Assembly: GCA_035771165.1 (NCBI GenBank) | Contig: JAWNZC010000265.1 | Coordinates: 1,313,001 to 1,377,000 of the forward strand | DNA: 64,000 nt | DNA from: Paragorgia papillata | Lineage: Eukaryota; Cnidaria; Anthozoa; Scleralcyonacea; Coralliidae | Direction: 5' to 3' | Shown here: positions 20,081 to 32,800 of the stretch, piece by piece | Layout of the letters: each line of letters opens with the position of its first letter | Position numbering within the stretch: position 1 is the first letter of the stretch | The notes under the pieces: model-generated | Database searches by the model: none | What the model was told of the DNA's origin: nothing | What the model saw: the letters and a program-made list of their open reading frames with translations, nothing else | Program-made: the position numbers and the translations under genes

Positions 20081-22385
20081 TTATTAATGAGTTTTTGAAG
20101 GGTTCATAAAGTGAAGAGAAGTAATGTAATGGTGATAAGGTTTTGTTATGTACGTTAACCAGCATTCTACTTCTTGATGTCTTTCTGTGAAATTTTAAAT
20201 TATTTTATTAAAATAAAAACTACAGGCTCCCGATTTATGCGCTGCAAATCCCTAAAAACTTGTTTTAAGAAAAAATATCTTGTTTTCAGATTTTCTTGTC
20301 CCGTTTGCAAGATAAGAATCTTGCTGGGTTTTCTTGACAAGATATTTTGTCTTAAAACAAGATTAAATATCTTAAAACAAGAAATAGAATCTTAAAATAA
20401 GAAAATTTATCTCGACAAGATTTGGAGGTTTTGCAGTGATATATTTATTTGCTAAATACCGGTAACTATACAAACTCGTTACCAGTCCTGTGTTTTTAGT
20501 ACATTTTATGAAAGTTGCTCGTTTATATTAGTATTTAGTATAAATTTACAAGTCTATAATGCAAATCCTCGAATTTCATTGGCTATTGCAGGAGTTTATA
20601 ATTGGTGTTAGTAAAATTTTAGAAGTAACTACTGCATTTCTCGTCCTCTGATTGGTCGAGCTGAACTGCCTATTTTGCGATAGTTACCTCGCGCGAGAGG
20701 TAACTATACTAGAAATTGTGTCGGAAAATGTCGGAATCATCATTTTTACGGATGGTGTCTAATCAATGGTGTAATTATTTTTCAAAATAGCGACTGCAGC
20801 GACTATTCTTTTAAACCTAACAAATCGTCAAAAAACTCAACAGATAGAGACTGTATACACAGAAAAGCTCTAAGTTGAAACTATTTGAAGGTGAGAGCGT
20901 GTTTAGTCATAAAATTATTTGAAGTTTGGGTCAGTTTTAATCACTATGTGGAATTGAAGTCTTAGACAGCTGTCAAAGCGTGAAGTTGAACAATGAGCAT
21001 TATTTAAATTTACATGACGAAACTACGACAGTTTTAAAAGACGTCTGTTTTAAATTTCTTGGTTATTCTTCTCAGGCCTGATAATCACTGAGACTGAGGT
21101 GACTAATTGTTAAATATAAACCTCTGGGATAAACCAATGAAAGTCATTCTTTTAAAAAAATTGACCAATGACAAAATGCGTAGTATAGCACGAACAATGA
21201 TCATTAGAGCCAGCGGTTGTTCTGTTAAGCAACAATGGCGCCGAAATTATAACGGAGTGGGCAAATGAAAGAAGAAATTGAACATTTAGGCGAAGCAATA
21301 CGTTCTACAGAAAACAAAACCGGCTACAAAATGGTTAGAATGGAAATTATTAATGGTAAGATCGTTAAATTGTTTATCTGTGTTCGTTTAAAACGAAATA
21401 ACTGCAAACAAAACACATTTCAAAATTACGCTAGCTGTTGAAAAGATTTCGTGATGTAAACTATATGCTAAATTGAATGTTTCTTTCAACTTTTTGTCAC
21501 TTTTACAAATCAAATAAGTGGATATATATTGTTTCAATATTGTACATGAAAATCCATGCTAAATTATGCAAGATAACTTTGTTTTTCCATCAGTTACTGT
21601 ACGGGCCAAGGAGATGTCCGAAATGACTGCATGTTGAACGTTTGTTGTTGGCAGTTAAAAAATGTATTAAACGAGCCTCAAAGAATATGTTATGGTCGAT
21701 AATTTATTTAACTTTTGTTGGTAAATTGATACTAAAACAATTAGACAACGAGCCCGAGTTTTCTATGAGCAAGTAGTCAACGAGGCGAAATAGTCTTGAG
21801 TAAATTATCGGTAGCGACTCTGCGACTGACGTTTTGACGGCCTGAGTGGCGGTTATCCTGACAGGTTTCTGTCAGGTGTGTATTAAATGTTGTCAGTCTA
21901 TATTTACGCGTTTTGTTTATTACGTCATGACGTGTAGAAGTTCTGATGACGTGTGTGTGTTCTGGTTTTGTCGTGGTCGGAATGATAGGACAAAAAATGC
22001 ATGTGCAGGCATTGTAGGCATTTGATGCAAATCGACATAAATGCCAATATCACGTGATAATATTTTACACAAGACGTTCTCCTTTGCCGAAATTCTGAGG
22101 TTTTTCTTCTGGGGTTTTCTTCAACTTTCAAGGTAAGATTTTAGATTTGATATCTTTGTTTCTCATGTGCACTTGTGATTTTACCATGGAAGTTTGTGAC
22201 TCTTGTCTTTGTAAGTTTTTACCAAACTTATTTCCTTGTTGTTTTCTTTTTTAGGTTTGTAAATTTAGCTTACCGGAACTAAAGTGTTTTAATACACTAG
22301 ACAGTATATCGGCTATAGAAGCTACAAATATTACAAAAATTCAGTGTCTGAAAATAAGACTTATGCGAGTTGGCACATGCATGCT

Positions 22386-22594
22386 TAGCCTGGTACCCTG
22401 GCCCAATCAAAGAATATGGGCCAGATAACCACTAAAGACTTCTGCTTTCCTATTGGTTGAATTTTCGCGCGTTTTTAGTGGCTACGAGTAAAACTGCAAT
22501 CGTCATAAGTGGATTTAGCCCTGATGACGCGAGAATGAAATTAGTGGTTACCTGGCCCATATTTCTTTTGAAATTGGGCCAGGGTACCAGGCTA
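22386..22594. mobile_element. 209-bp MITE with 9-bp target duplication
   Basis: The ends are TAGCCTGGTACCCTGGCCCA and the perfect inverse; the arms extend about 50 bp through ATATGGGCCAG. ATGCATGCT flanks both sides (22377-22385 and 22595-22603), a 9-bp duplication of the kind Mutator-like elements make. The flank is itself repetitive (ATGC), so some caution is needed. Confidence 0.8.
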
Positions 22595-24418
22595 ATGCAT
22601 GCTAAGCATGCTAAGTTTTTCCAAAGCGCATGCGCGAAATGTACTTTCTTACTGACGCTACATTACTTACTGACGCCGCCTGTACGTCGTTTTATGTATT
22701 AATTCCAGTAAGTTCGAAGAGTCGAACGAGCGAAAGTTCCTACTAGGCTACTAGCGAACTAAACAGCAAACCTCGCGCAAAAGTGTATTTTTCACAAAAT
22801 GGCGAAATTATTTGAGTTTGACGGTGATGCATCTCAATATTCTCTCAACCTATACTAGGAACTAGAAATCTCGAAATTTTTAAAAAGGAAGCGCAAAAAC
22901 CTAGAGATTTTGTAAAAACCTAGTGATTGACAAGATTTATTTATACAGAATGGATATCCAAGAATAAATAGGGTTAAAAAAAACGGAGCGCACGAACTGG
23001 CATGATCACCATCTGGCAACATTATAATGAACGTCTAGCCGCCACACTTTGCTATGCAGAAGAATGTAAGGATTTACTTATAATAAAACAATTATTGGAT
23101 GAAGCTGAGCATGATAGTAAGAACTATCCAGTCCTCGGTCAATGTTATCCATCTCAACCAGCGGATAACATTGACCGAGGTCTGGATAATTTTTGTTAGC
23201 TGATATACCTCGCAGGTTAATAGTGCTTTTCTCGCAGTTCCTCTAGCTCGGGATATCCCGCACTATTCACGTGCGGGCAAAACAAAATGGTAGCCAGTTT
23301 TGCTTTGCCTTTGTTTACCGAAGCAGGAGATTTTGTTGATAAACAAGGCTGATGTAGTAGAATAACGAGAAAAGTCAAGTAGAAGAGTGTCCACAGGTAT
23401 GTTTCTTTACAATTTATAACAATTTATATCTAGCCATTAAATATATTCAAAAGTTGTTAAAACTCGCCAAGTTTCTTAGTATGAAAATACCAAAGAATAT
23501 ACTGAAGAATGTTAAACTTGTTATTTCATTTATGAGGTATATGCTAAAACAACTATTCACCTCAGTGTCGGTGAATAGTGTAGATATTTAATTACTACCC
23601 AGTAATACTGTACGGATATTTAATATCCAGCACTATTCATCCCCACTTCGGTGAAAACTTGTTAAATATCAGGCGTAAGCCGAATCCAATAATTGTTTTT
23701 TATTATAAATTCAAAACAGTTGTACTTGGGACACTATTTATGTCGATTTCCTAGGACGAAGATGCAAAAAATGGACTTTATTGAAGAATTTCTAATTTTC
23801 GCGCGCTTTGTCGTAGTGACGTCATCGGCGGCGTCCAATAATTCACAGTATTCGACGGAAATGACGCCACAGATGATTCTAATTAAGATTCTACACACTG
23901 TACAAATAACAAAGGAAAGTGTAAGACAAAAATTTGGTCGTCACTCGCCAATCCATTTGCCAGGTATAAAACTTTTGAGGACACTTTAACTACTCGTGAC
24001 GTCGTTAAATCGTAGTTCTCAAACTCTGGTTTCGTAGTACCTTTTATTTTTACAACCGCACCCAAGGAGAATTTAGTGAGTGACCGGAAGACGGGGAGAT
24101 CTTGCCGACAACCTGGATACTTGAGAAGTCTGTTTTCGATTGCGCGGTAGACACAAACTTTGAACAAAGAGAGAATTAGCAGAGCCAGCTTTCCATGCCA
24201 CCGTGGCCGCGCGAGGAGCGCTTTTCTCGCGTGGCACTTTTCTCGCGTGGCACTTATACTTCACTGCCAAGTTACTTCATGTAGGAATATCCCCAACACA
24301 AACCCTAATCCTGACCGAAAACCATGAATTGAAGAGAAAATGATAGGCATACCGCATACATGCATATTAACCCTTTAAAAACAGGCAGTCGAACTTTTTT
24401 GTCCCTACTTATATATTT

Positions 24419-24500
24419 TACTCTGGCTCACGCCAGACGATTTTACTCTAGCTAACGCCAGATGATTTTACTCTAGCTAACGCCAGACGATTTTACTTGT
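24419..24500 (+). repeat. 27-bp tandem repeat, part of a dispersed family
   Basis: There are three units of GATTTTACTCTAGCTAACGCCAGA type. Related single pieces occur at about 30195-30235, 30500-30550, 43120-43170, 45030-45060 and 61530-61575 in either orientation. Confidence 0.75.
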
Positions 24501-25567
24501 CAACTGGGTACCTGCCGTACCTCTTGCAGAAACTTGCATGTTAAAGGGTTAAGTACATGCAGGTAGGATTCTCGTTCCATGCGTCAATCTTCGTTTCTCG
24601 CGCGCAGTCTGCTTCTCATGGCGTCTGAGTACGAAACTGAAACGAGATAGCCAATCAAGGTTGGGTAATTTTACCCTCCGTGTTATAAAAAAACTTATAA
24701 ATGATAAAATCGCTTCAGAATAGTTATACAATACGGAACTGCTTGTGTATAGCGAAGATGTTGCGAAAGACCAGATGTGACTTTATTGTATGAATCGTGC
24801 AGATTTTAGCAAGCTTGTCTGCCAGGTCTGGAGACGTATCGTGTCGGCTGCTTTGTCTTTAAAGTTGTCACGAAATCTAAACGACTGCCTGTTGTATTGT
24901 CATGTTAAGACTTTTATCAACTAAACGTTTTGTGCTTTATTGCATTCGTCTACACACGCTTGTGTTTGTTCAACTCTTACCGGATTCTTGATAATGTTAA
25001 TGCTGCATGAACATTAATAGGAAATTGTTCCATGACAACTTCCCCACAAACCACGGGACAGATATCATTTGTAACGATTGACAATGATCGGCTCATTTGA
25101 CCTATCCACTTTCGCGTTCTTATGCGCTTTTTAAAAATTTCACCCGAACTACCAACCTTATGTTACTAGATTTTATGTCTTGCATTGCTAACCGTATTCG
25201 GAATCAACTTTGTATTTGAACTAAACTGTCGCGTGATAACTTGTCTTGCTGAGAAGCGAAAACAGTGAGCATAATGGAGTGATGAAATAGTTAATATTAT
25301 TAAAAGACAACCGAATGTTCTTTTTGAACAAAGCGGTTATTCATTTGATCTCATCGTCAGCGCCTCGACTGTGGACGCAATCTGAACGCTGCCATTCATA
25401 AGTTTCTGTGATTGGCTGACACCGAAGCTCCTGAAGATATTTCAGTATCTTTATCACACGCGACAACCATCTCACTGGTCGCTAGTCGTCCCTCTTCACG
25501 CCTTTCGCTTTTTTTTGTAAAAGAAACTGCGTTTAATCGAGGAACAGTTTGGCCTCCAGTTTTCGCG

Positions 25568-25631
25568 ATGAAGGTTCTTGGTATCGCGCTTGTCTTGGTA
25601 ATTGCTGTCACCTTTGTAGAGTCACAGGATG
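25568..25631 (+). CDS. Collagen exon 1b: alternative signal-peptide exon
   Basis: The ATG at 25568 opens MKVLGIALVLVIAVTFVESQ, then D plus one nucleotide, then GTAAGG. It has a Lys in the n-region, a strongly hydrophobic core and a cleavage-like VES/Q. It ends in phase 1 exactly like exon 1a. The next compatible exon is VWA1, giving ESQDGHKQTGP. It lies downstream of the WAP exon, so a transcript starting here cannot include WAP. I infer a second promoter. The longer ORF through this region in the same frame has no support upstream of this Met. Confidence 0.78.
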
Positions 25632-27369
25632 GTAAGGTTTCTCTATATTTGGACCTTTTCTTATATTGTCCTTGGTGTATTAGTATAAATTGTATATTTA
25701 GTGTGCTCGCTGTCTTTGCTGTTTTGTCGCGTTTATCTATCTGTTTCTACGTTTAATATTCTCTGGTTGTTTTAATAATCTATTGTAAACGAAACACTAA
25801 ACTTGTCGTTTGCGCAAAAGAAACTGTTTGCGCATTGTGAAATATTACATCTTAAAATGGTGTCCGCGTCTACCATGGCTCTACATTTGTTATACATTTG
25901 TCTTTTCTTTTCTAAAATTGAAAGAAGCCAGTGCGTGTTTTGCGATTGACTTCTATCACTACATACAGAGCCCTTATTATTTTATTCAATATTTAGAGTA
26001 ATCGACTGCCCGCTCACTTTGAACATAAATGTCGCGTCGTCATGAAAATGTCTTACAACGTTATTTTGCGTGTTTAATTTAGCTATAAATGTCGTGATTA
26101 TAGGGACGAATGAGTCGTTTGATCGTTTTGCCTTAGATCTTTGCGCGAATTTCGCCATGTTGTGAGTATGAGATGAATGCGTCCTTGTTGTGACCGGCGT
26201 CTTGCATTATCGCTTTCAGGTCATTACGCGTGTTTTATACCAGTGTTTTATATCATTTACAGCACTGTTACTGACCAATCCAATCCCTAGTATCGTTCGT
26301 TTATTGAATACTGTTAAAACCTGGTAGTGCAGCATGCGTGCTAGACCAAGTTTTAGACCGAGTAATTTTATTTTGATATGTAACTCGATAATGTGTCTAC
26401 CCGGGCCATTTTTATAGGTTTCAACTTGCTTCCCTTCAAAAATCAGTTTTTCGCAACAAAGAGTTCGCGCAAATGTATAATTTTGATCAAGACTACGTAG
26501 AATGATATTTTGTGGAGAGTTCAGTGCTCCTTTTAGCAGTAATAAATCTACAGACGAAATGATATCAAATGTCCCTTGTCTTGTCTTCTTCAAGTATCTA
26601 ATGTATGTTTGGAATTTCAGTGCCCGTTTTGATTTTAAAGTGTCAGCAAAAGCTAAACATGGCACGGACTCCCAGATTGAATTTTGATTGAATCGAAACT
26701 AATGAATACATATTTATTAAATCGTTTAAATCCACGGTGCATTTGCAAATGTATTAAACGACCTTCCGTGATATTTGATCAGTGATATTTGATAAAGGTG
26801 TATTGTGTTTCAATGCAACGAAAACTTATTAATTGTTTTTACAGTCGATTACAAACGCGGATTCGTTGTGAACTTTCCGATAATTTGCGTCGTGTAAAAA
26901 ACCAATGCTCCCTCTCACAGTTAAACGTCATTAAATAAACATAAAACAATATAGGAAAGGCGATGAACTGTCGAGAGTTCAATCTGCACGCAAGCCAGGA
27001 ATACTGGCCGTTTTGAAAAAAAAAAAAATTGTTTTGACGTTTCAGTTTTAAACAGCCTTGATATAGCGTCGAGGTTTCTTTATCTGAAAAAATTATCAGA
27101 AGACCAGCGTTATTTAGCGAGAATAATTATTTTGTCACTCTGAAGGAGTCAATGTGTTAATTATTTATATTATATCCTAGAAATTAATGCGAAATGCAAC
27201 GTAAAACATTTTTCTTTATATCATTAAAGTAGATAATAGTGGATAAAGTAGACAGTAGTAGATAATTTCGACGGAAAATTACTTAGTTTTGGTGGTATTG
27301 ATGTACTGTACTGCAAATCTTCTCAAATTCAAAATGGCGGTCACGTGTGACGTCATAAGGACATTGCAC

Positions 27370-27787
27370 CACAGGGAGCCCAGGCAGGTAGTACGAACAT
27401 GCAATAACAAGTTGTATATAAGTAAAATTATAGTAATAAACAAAACTAACTAAAAAAATATTAAAGTTTGCTTACCGTGTAGCTAATGTTGTTATGAAGT
27501 CGTTCGATTGTGCATTCATCCTCTATTCTTCAAATCCGAAGTGCTGAAATTTCGACCAACCTGTTTTGGGACACAGCCAGATTTCCAAAACGGGTTGGTC
27601 GAAATTTCAGCACTTCGGATTTGAAGAATGAGAGGATGAATGCACAATAGAACGACTTCATTACAACATTAGTTACACGGTTAAAGCAAACTTTAATATT
27701 TTTTTAGTTAGTTTTGTTTATTACTATAGTTTTACTTATATACAACTTGTTATTGCATGTTCGTACTATTTGTCTGGGCTCCCTGTG
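27370..27787. mobile_element. 418-bp near-perfect foldback element
   Basis: The ends are CACAGGGAGCCCA and the inverse TGGGCTCCCTGTG. The arms of about 195 bp are almost perfect copies separated by a loop of about 30 nt. It is non-coding; transcribed in an intron, it would fold into long double-stranded RNA. No clear target duplication is seen. Confidence 0.85.
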
Positions 27788-28056
27788 ATCAAATATGCTT
27801 TGTAGACGCTTCTTTTTATTACTCAGAAATAGAATACTGAATAATTTTAATTGCAATAACGATTTTCCTTAACTTTTAAAATTGGAAAAATGTCTTACAG
27901 TAAAGCTTATAGAGTTCTTGAATTACAGTGAATTTCTCAAGAAAACTTTGTCAATTTACATTAGTATAAATACACAGGTGATTATAGAAAATCGCGCACT
28001 GATTGGTCGGTCTACTTGGACTAATTCTCGATAATCACCTACAGCGTTTATTTAAA

Positions 28057-28149
28057 ATGGCCACCAGCCAATTTGTGAATGCGACAGACGAGGAAATTAA
28101 CAATTTTAAAGAAAATGCTGTTCCTAAAAGTATGAAAATGTGTATTTAT
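28057..28149 (+). pseudogene. Short coding fragment resembling the start of DUF3504/Crypton-type proteins
   Basis: The ATG at 28057 gives MATSQFVNATDEEINNFKEN then AVPKSMKM before the frame enters an inverted repeat. The pattern RF/QF-x2-xTDEEI-x-x-x-KENAVPK-(S/N)-x-K resembles the N-terminus of DUF3504-containing proteins as I recall them. It is a fragment only. Confidence 0.35.
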
Positions 28150-28553
28150 ACTAAAACAATCATTCACCTCAGGCTCAGTGAATATCAGTGAATAATAACC
28201 TCAACTTCGTCTCGGTTATTATTCACCGATATTCACCTCACCTTCGGCAAATAATTGTTAATTATTATATACTTTAATTAAGATAAAGTAAAAATGTTTC
28301 AACGTTGCATTTCATGTTTAAATTAAGTTATTGGTTATTTTTATTGATTTACTTGATTATTGATCGATATAAATTTGACTAATACCCAGTTGTTTGATGC
28401 GAAGTTTCCTTAATGTTAATTTTATTGGCACCAGGTATATATTGACCATTCCATTATATTTTCCCCAATGTAATGGCAGGTTAGGTATATATAGAGAATA
28501 AAATATTCTTGTTCACAACATTCCAATATATTATAATTATGTATAAAGGGGAT

Positions 28554-28693
28554 ATTACACGGTGGTGAGAAGATATGGATTTTATGTTCGAGTGGCAAGG
28601 ACAATATCTCACGAGGGTTGAGCGCAGCGAACGAGTGAGATATTGCTCTTGTCACGAGAACATAAAATCCATATCTTTGAGCAACCATGTAAT
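28554..28693. repeat. Hairpin MITE
   Basis: ATTACACGGTGGTGAG...AGATATGGATTTTATGTTC pairs with GAACATAAAATCCATATCTT...CCATGTAAT. Confidence 0.75.
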
Positions 28694-29619
28694 GTTCTAT
28701 TTATTATATGGACAATGAAATTATGCATGGAAGTGATGTTGATAAACTGGATTTAATGCAAAAACTACAACCGCTTGACCTAAAACTTTTAGAAAATACA
28801 AATGAAAAATACAACAGCTTCTTCGAATACGTCATCTTACATGAAAAACTGAATTAAGAAGTTACTGGCTCAAATTTACTTGATTCGAAACTTGTGGTGA
28901 AAGGTGTAAATTTTGACTTGTCGATATGTCACTCACGAGCATTACATATGAGAAATACGCAACTTGGTTCCCAGATGTAGTGAAATATGGATTCTACGAG
29001 TGTTTTAGTTGCTAGTAAAATACTCTTCTCCATATAATAAAAATAATTATGAAGCTTTATAATTGGATAGATCATATGATAGATCTATTTGAATTTACTA
29101 ATATATGTGGAAAATGTTGTGAAGAAATTAAGGGAATAACCTACTTTTGATGGATTCAAGAAGATGCTTAGATTTTAAATTTTGTTTTTGATGTGGTATT
29201 GCCACCTTCATCTGCAACAATGTTTTGGAAATTGGTTTTCAATATTATTTGCCAGAGGATCAATGGTATGTATGAACAATTTTGACAGTGTTTGTTTGTT
29301 TTTGTTACTGTTCTACTCTAATTTACATGTTTAAAGAGTGTAATTAGAACAAAAACCCATCCATTATGTATATGCATAGGTATAATTATAAACTGTTCGA
29401 ATATGAATTTTGTCAGATCAATAATCAAAAATTGGTAATGATTATTAATGATTATAAAAGATCAATAATTTTATTTATTGATTTTTTAAATCATTAGTAA
29501 TATTACTAATTTTCTTTTGGTGATTCAGTGTAGTAATGTTTTGAACTGCTTTCAGTTACTATTCATTTGTTCAGTTGAATTAATCGTTAAAGTGCCAATC
29601 TCATCTTTGGGCTTTTTAT

Positions 29620-29817
29620 ATATTTATAATCTTTGTCACTTTGGGAAAGGAATTGCTTAAAATTGTCATCAACTAAAGTTTCATCTTGATGCATTTTTCT
29701 TCTGCTAAAGTTGGTTGACTATTCTGACAGGGCAGAAAGGCATCAAGATGAAACTTTAGTTGATGGTATAATATTAAGTATAATTCCTTTTAGAAAGTTC
29801 CAAAGATTATAAATATA
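29620..29817. repeat. Hairpin MITE
   Basis: The arms TATTTATAATCTTTG... and CATCAACTAAAGTTTCATCT are followed by their inverse. They are roughly 75 bp each. Confidence 0.75.
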
Positions 29818-32800
29818 AATAAAAAAACAATCAAACACGAGATAGGTGCTTCAAGGTATTCAAAATCTAACTTGCTATCACCTGCTATCTCAAACTTCTT
29901 TATCTAGAAAGACTTATCTTAAAAAACAAGTGTCAATTTTTCTTCCACATATTTCCTCAATGTTTTACAGTAGGTGGGTGGGTGGGTGGGTGGTTATGGG
30001 GTAGGTATATAGATAAGTGAGTAGGTAGGTGTGTATGGGTAGGTTGGTAGGTGAATAGAATTAATGTATTCTTGTCTGAGCAACTCATAAACGGCCCTTT
30101 CATTGTTTTACATTATCTAACACCATTTGTCAAAGGGAGAAACCCAAGACAATCAAAAAATAGTTATGAACCTATTTCTGTCTGAGTTGGCCATCATGTT
30201 TTACCTTGTCTAACGCCAGATGATTTTACTCATTCAACCAGATCAGCCTGCACAGTGATGTCAGTCGGTTAACTTCCTGCCCTGGGGGTACTCCTTGAAA
30301 TTTAAGGTAGCCTTTGTAACCCTGATCCTGTTCCAGACTAAATGTGACCCTGTTTCAGGGAAAATAGCAAAAAAGCATATCTTGTAAAACAGATCTTGTC
30401 TCAGGACGAAAAACAGTGGTTTATATACTCTGTTCCATGGCCAATATATGGGAGTACCTGCCCCGGGCTCCTCCCTGAGCTGGTTAAAAACGGTCTCTTA
30501 TTTTTTACTCTGTCCAACTCCAGACTGTTTACTCGTCAAAGAGAGAACCCCCAGACAACCTAGGCAGCAATGGGTTAACCCTGTTATCTTAACGCTCTCT
30601 CAAATTATCCTTTTATCTTTCTTGAGGGTTTAAAATAGCTGGCGCTCTACTGTATGTTACAAGGGATTTTTGAAAGGGGGGTCGTTTTACCACAGGGGCA
30701 TGCCCCTCTCCCCTCCCCGAAAATTTTTGAACTTTGGGTCTCTAAAACGGCATTTCCTGCATTCTGAGGAAACTTTTGAGCAAAATATAAAGGTTTTAAA
30801 TCACATGTTTTAACCGTGCATCCCACTATTTTTAAGAAATATCTCGGTGATTTCGGTCCAAATGAGATTAGCCTTTCATTTTGCATTTCATTTTAATATC
30901 GTTTGATAAAATTTTTGATAATTTGTAAGTGTCAATTAGCCAAATAACGTATATCAATACGTTATTTGGGCACAGTTTTCTTTCAGGTTTTAATTGTGCT
31001 CATGTTAGAGCAATAGAGTGTTGACTTGGTATATTTATTGTCTTGGTTCGAAGTATTATACAATCTCAATATTCAATGGCGACCACTGTACTCTGCCCAA
31101 TTAAACATAACACACCAGACCTCAAAATGGCAATCAGTATCCCCAGGAGTCGCGACATTTGCATAAAATGTAAGGAGAAAACAAGATCATGACAAACTAT
31201 TTTATAAATTTGGAACTTCATATCTTCAAAGTTAAGTATAAAAACGGCAAAACTCAAAGGACCCCAAAAGAGTAAAACTAACTTTTGATAAAATTTCAGA
31301 TACCGTGGGCCCAGATATACCGTGCACAAGAGATGAAGGAGTTTAAAGGTGTTTGGAAGATGCCTCTAGACTCACTTCTCCCCACGCTCACCTTAATTCA
31401 TACATGTCCTCTATTTCGTAGCCCTTGCTACCTGTACCCTAATAACTGAAGAATGAGATAAGATATGGGACATATCACGTACTAAAGTATTTTTATAATT
31501 ATATTAAGTGTTCTTTTCATTTCACAAGCACTTGGGTATATATATTAAATTTTATGAAATGCATGCATGCATGCATGCATGCACGGTGAAAAAAATGTGA
31601 AGAAAACTTATTGCTACCTGACTGACTGGTGTCTTAATGAGTAAAATCATATGGCATTTAGAAAGAATAAAACTGTAAAAGGTTATTTGCAGAAATGGGT
31701 TGAAGAGACCCTTTTTAAACTTGAAAAATCAAAATGTTCTTAAATGCTGAGGGGTGAAAGTGCTGAGAGGTGAAGGTACTGCAAGGGTTCTTGGTAGATG
31801 TTTCCAAACTTGGATACTTCAGAAGGTTCTCACTCAGGAGTATGTTTTGAAAGTTTACATAACATCGTGCCGTGTGTTCACTTGACAAAAATGACTTGTA
31901 GACAACATGAGTTCAAACGAGCTTCAAGAGTTGTATTTTATAAAAATTGACCTATATACAGCATAAAAAAAGTATACGATGGTGTTTGTTGCAAGTAGCA
32001 GCAATGTTACCCTACTTTCTATAGTGAGTCTGAAAAAGCAGAACATTTAATATGCATTTGTATACGTTTCCATGAATGGACACTTCGGCCCTGTTTACAT
32101 TATTACGGTACTGTAAGAGTCTTTCGTTAAAAAATTCCTACCTTTCCGCTCTGTTGTGTTTGCGCTGTTACTACACGTTGTTTAGACGTAAATTTTATCT
32201 GGAGCGGTTACCGTACCGTAATAGTGCAAACGTTAAAAACATATATTATTTAATACGCTTTTTGAAAAGACGATTACATATAATCGGAACTGGCTAATCT
32301 TTCCAATATTAATTAACCTGGCTTCTACTGAGAACCCTATGCTGTAATTTGATTGACGGGATTTGATTTGATTTGATTGATTTTTGAATACGAAGTTTCA
32401 AAAGGTCAACATATTAAAGACCACCTTTCTTGCATTATAATCGGTGTTAAACAAGACATTCCATGTTTAGAACCTGATATAGCCTCAGGGGCTATTAGTA
32501 ATCCTAAGCTTTCCTATACCAAGGTAATTTTAGATCAGCATGTACTGTTTGTTTCTGATTTTCAAAAACGTAAAAATGTAATCATGTTGGTGAGACTCTG
32601 AGTATTGGAACTAGTTACAACTTTACACTAATGGCGTTTTTCAGTCACCCATCTGACGTACACATTTCGCGTCTCAAAATTAATGGTCAAACATTGAATC
32701 GAGGCATTGTGTAAAAATAACAATGGTGATTTCTATGAATAACAATTCCTCTCATTTTTAAAATCATTTTATGACCAATAAAAAGAAAAATGTGTCTGTG

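Larger units (their letters stand above)
17811..25567 (+). other. Intron after the WAP exon (7.8 kb to the alternative first exon)
   Basis: It contains a direct-repeat pair (17840-18110 and 18590-18810) with a MITE between (18175-18352), a palindrome (19050-19092), a TIR element (19137-19774) and a dispersed repeat (19795-20080). Further on are a cluster of inverted CTTGTTTTAAGA strings (20255-20425), a MITE (22386-22594), a 72-bp hairpin (about 23118-23190) and a short minisatellite (24419-24500). 20640-22370 and 24550-25400 hold nothing I can name. The promoter of the alternative exon should lie just before 25568; an inverted CCAAT box (GATTGGCTGA) is at about 25412. Confidence 0.65.

Noticed and set aside
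25412..25567. Upstream extension of the exon 1b reading frame
   Set aside because: The added residues are not hydrophobic or conserved in type. The Met at 25568 gives a standard signal peptide.
26216..26665. 149-codon minus-strand ORF
   Set aside because: No recognisable domain, no splice support, AT-rich intron context. Length alone is not enough.
32377..32601. 74-codon ORF with protein-like look
   Set aside because: No family recognised and no flanking splice or element structure, so it cannot be supported.
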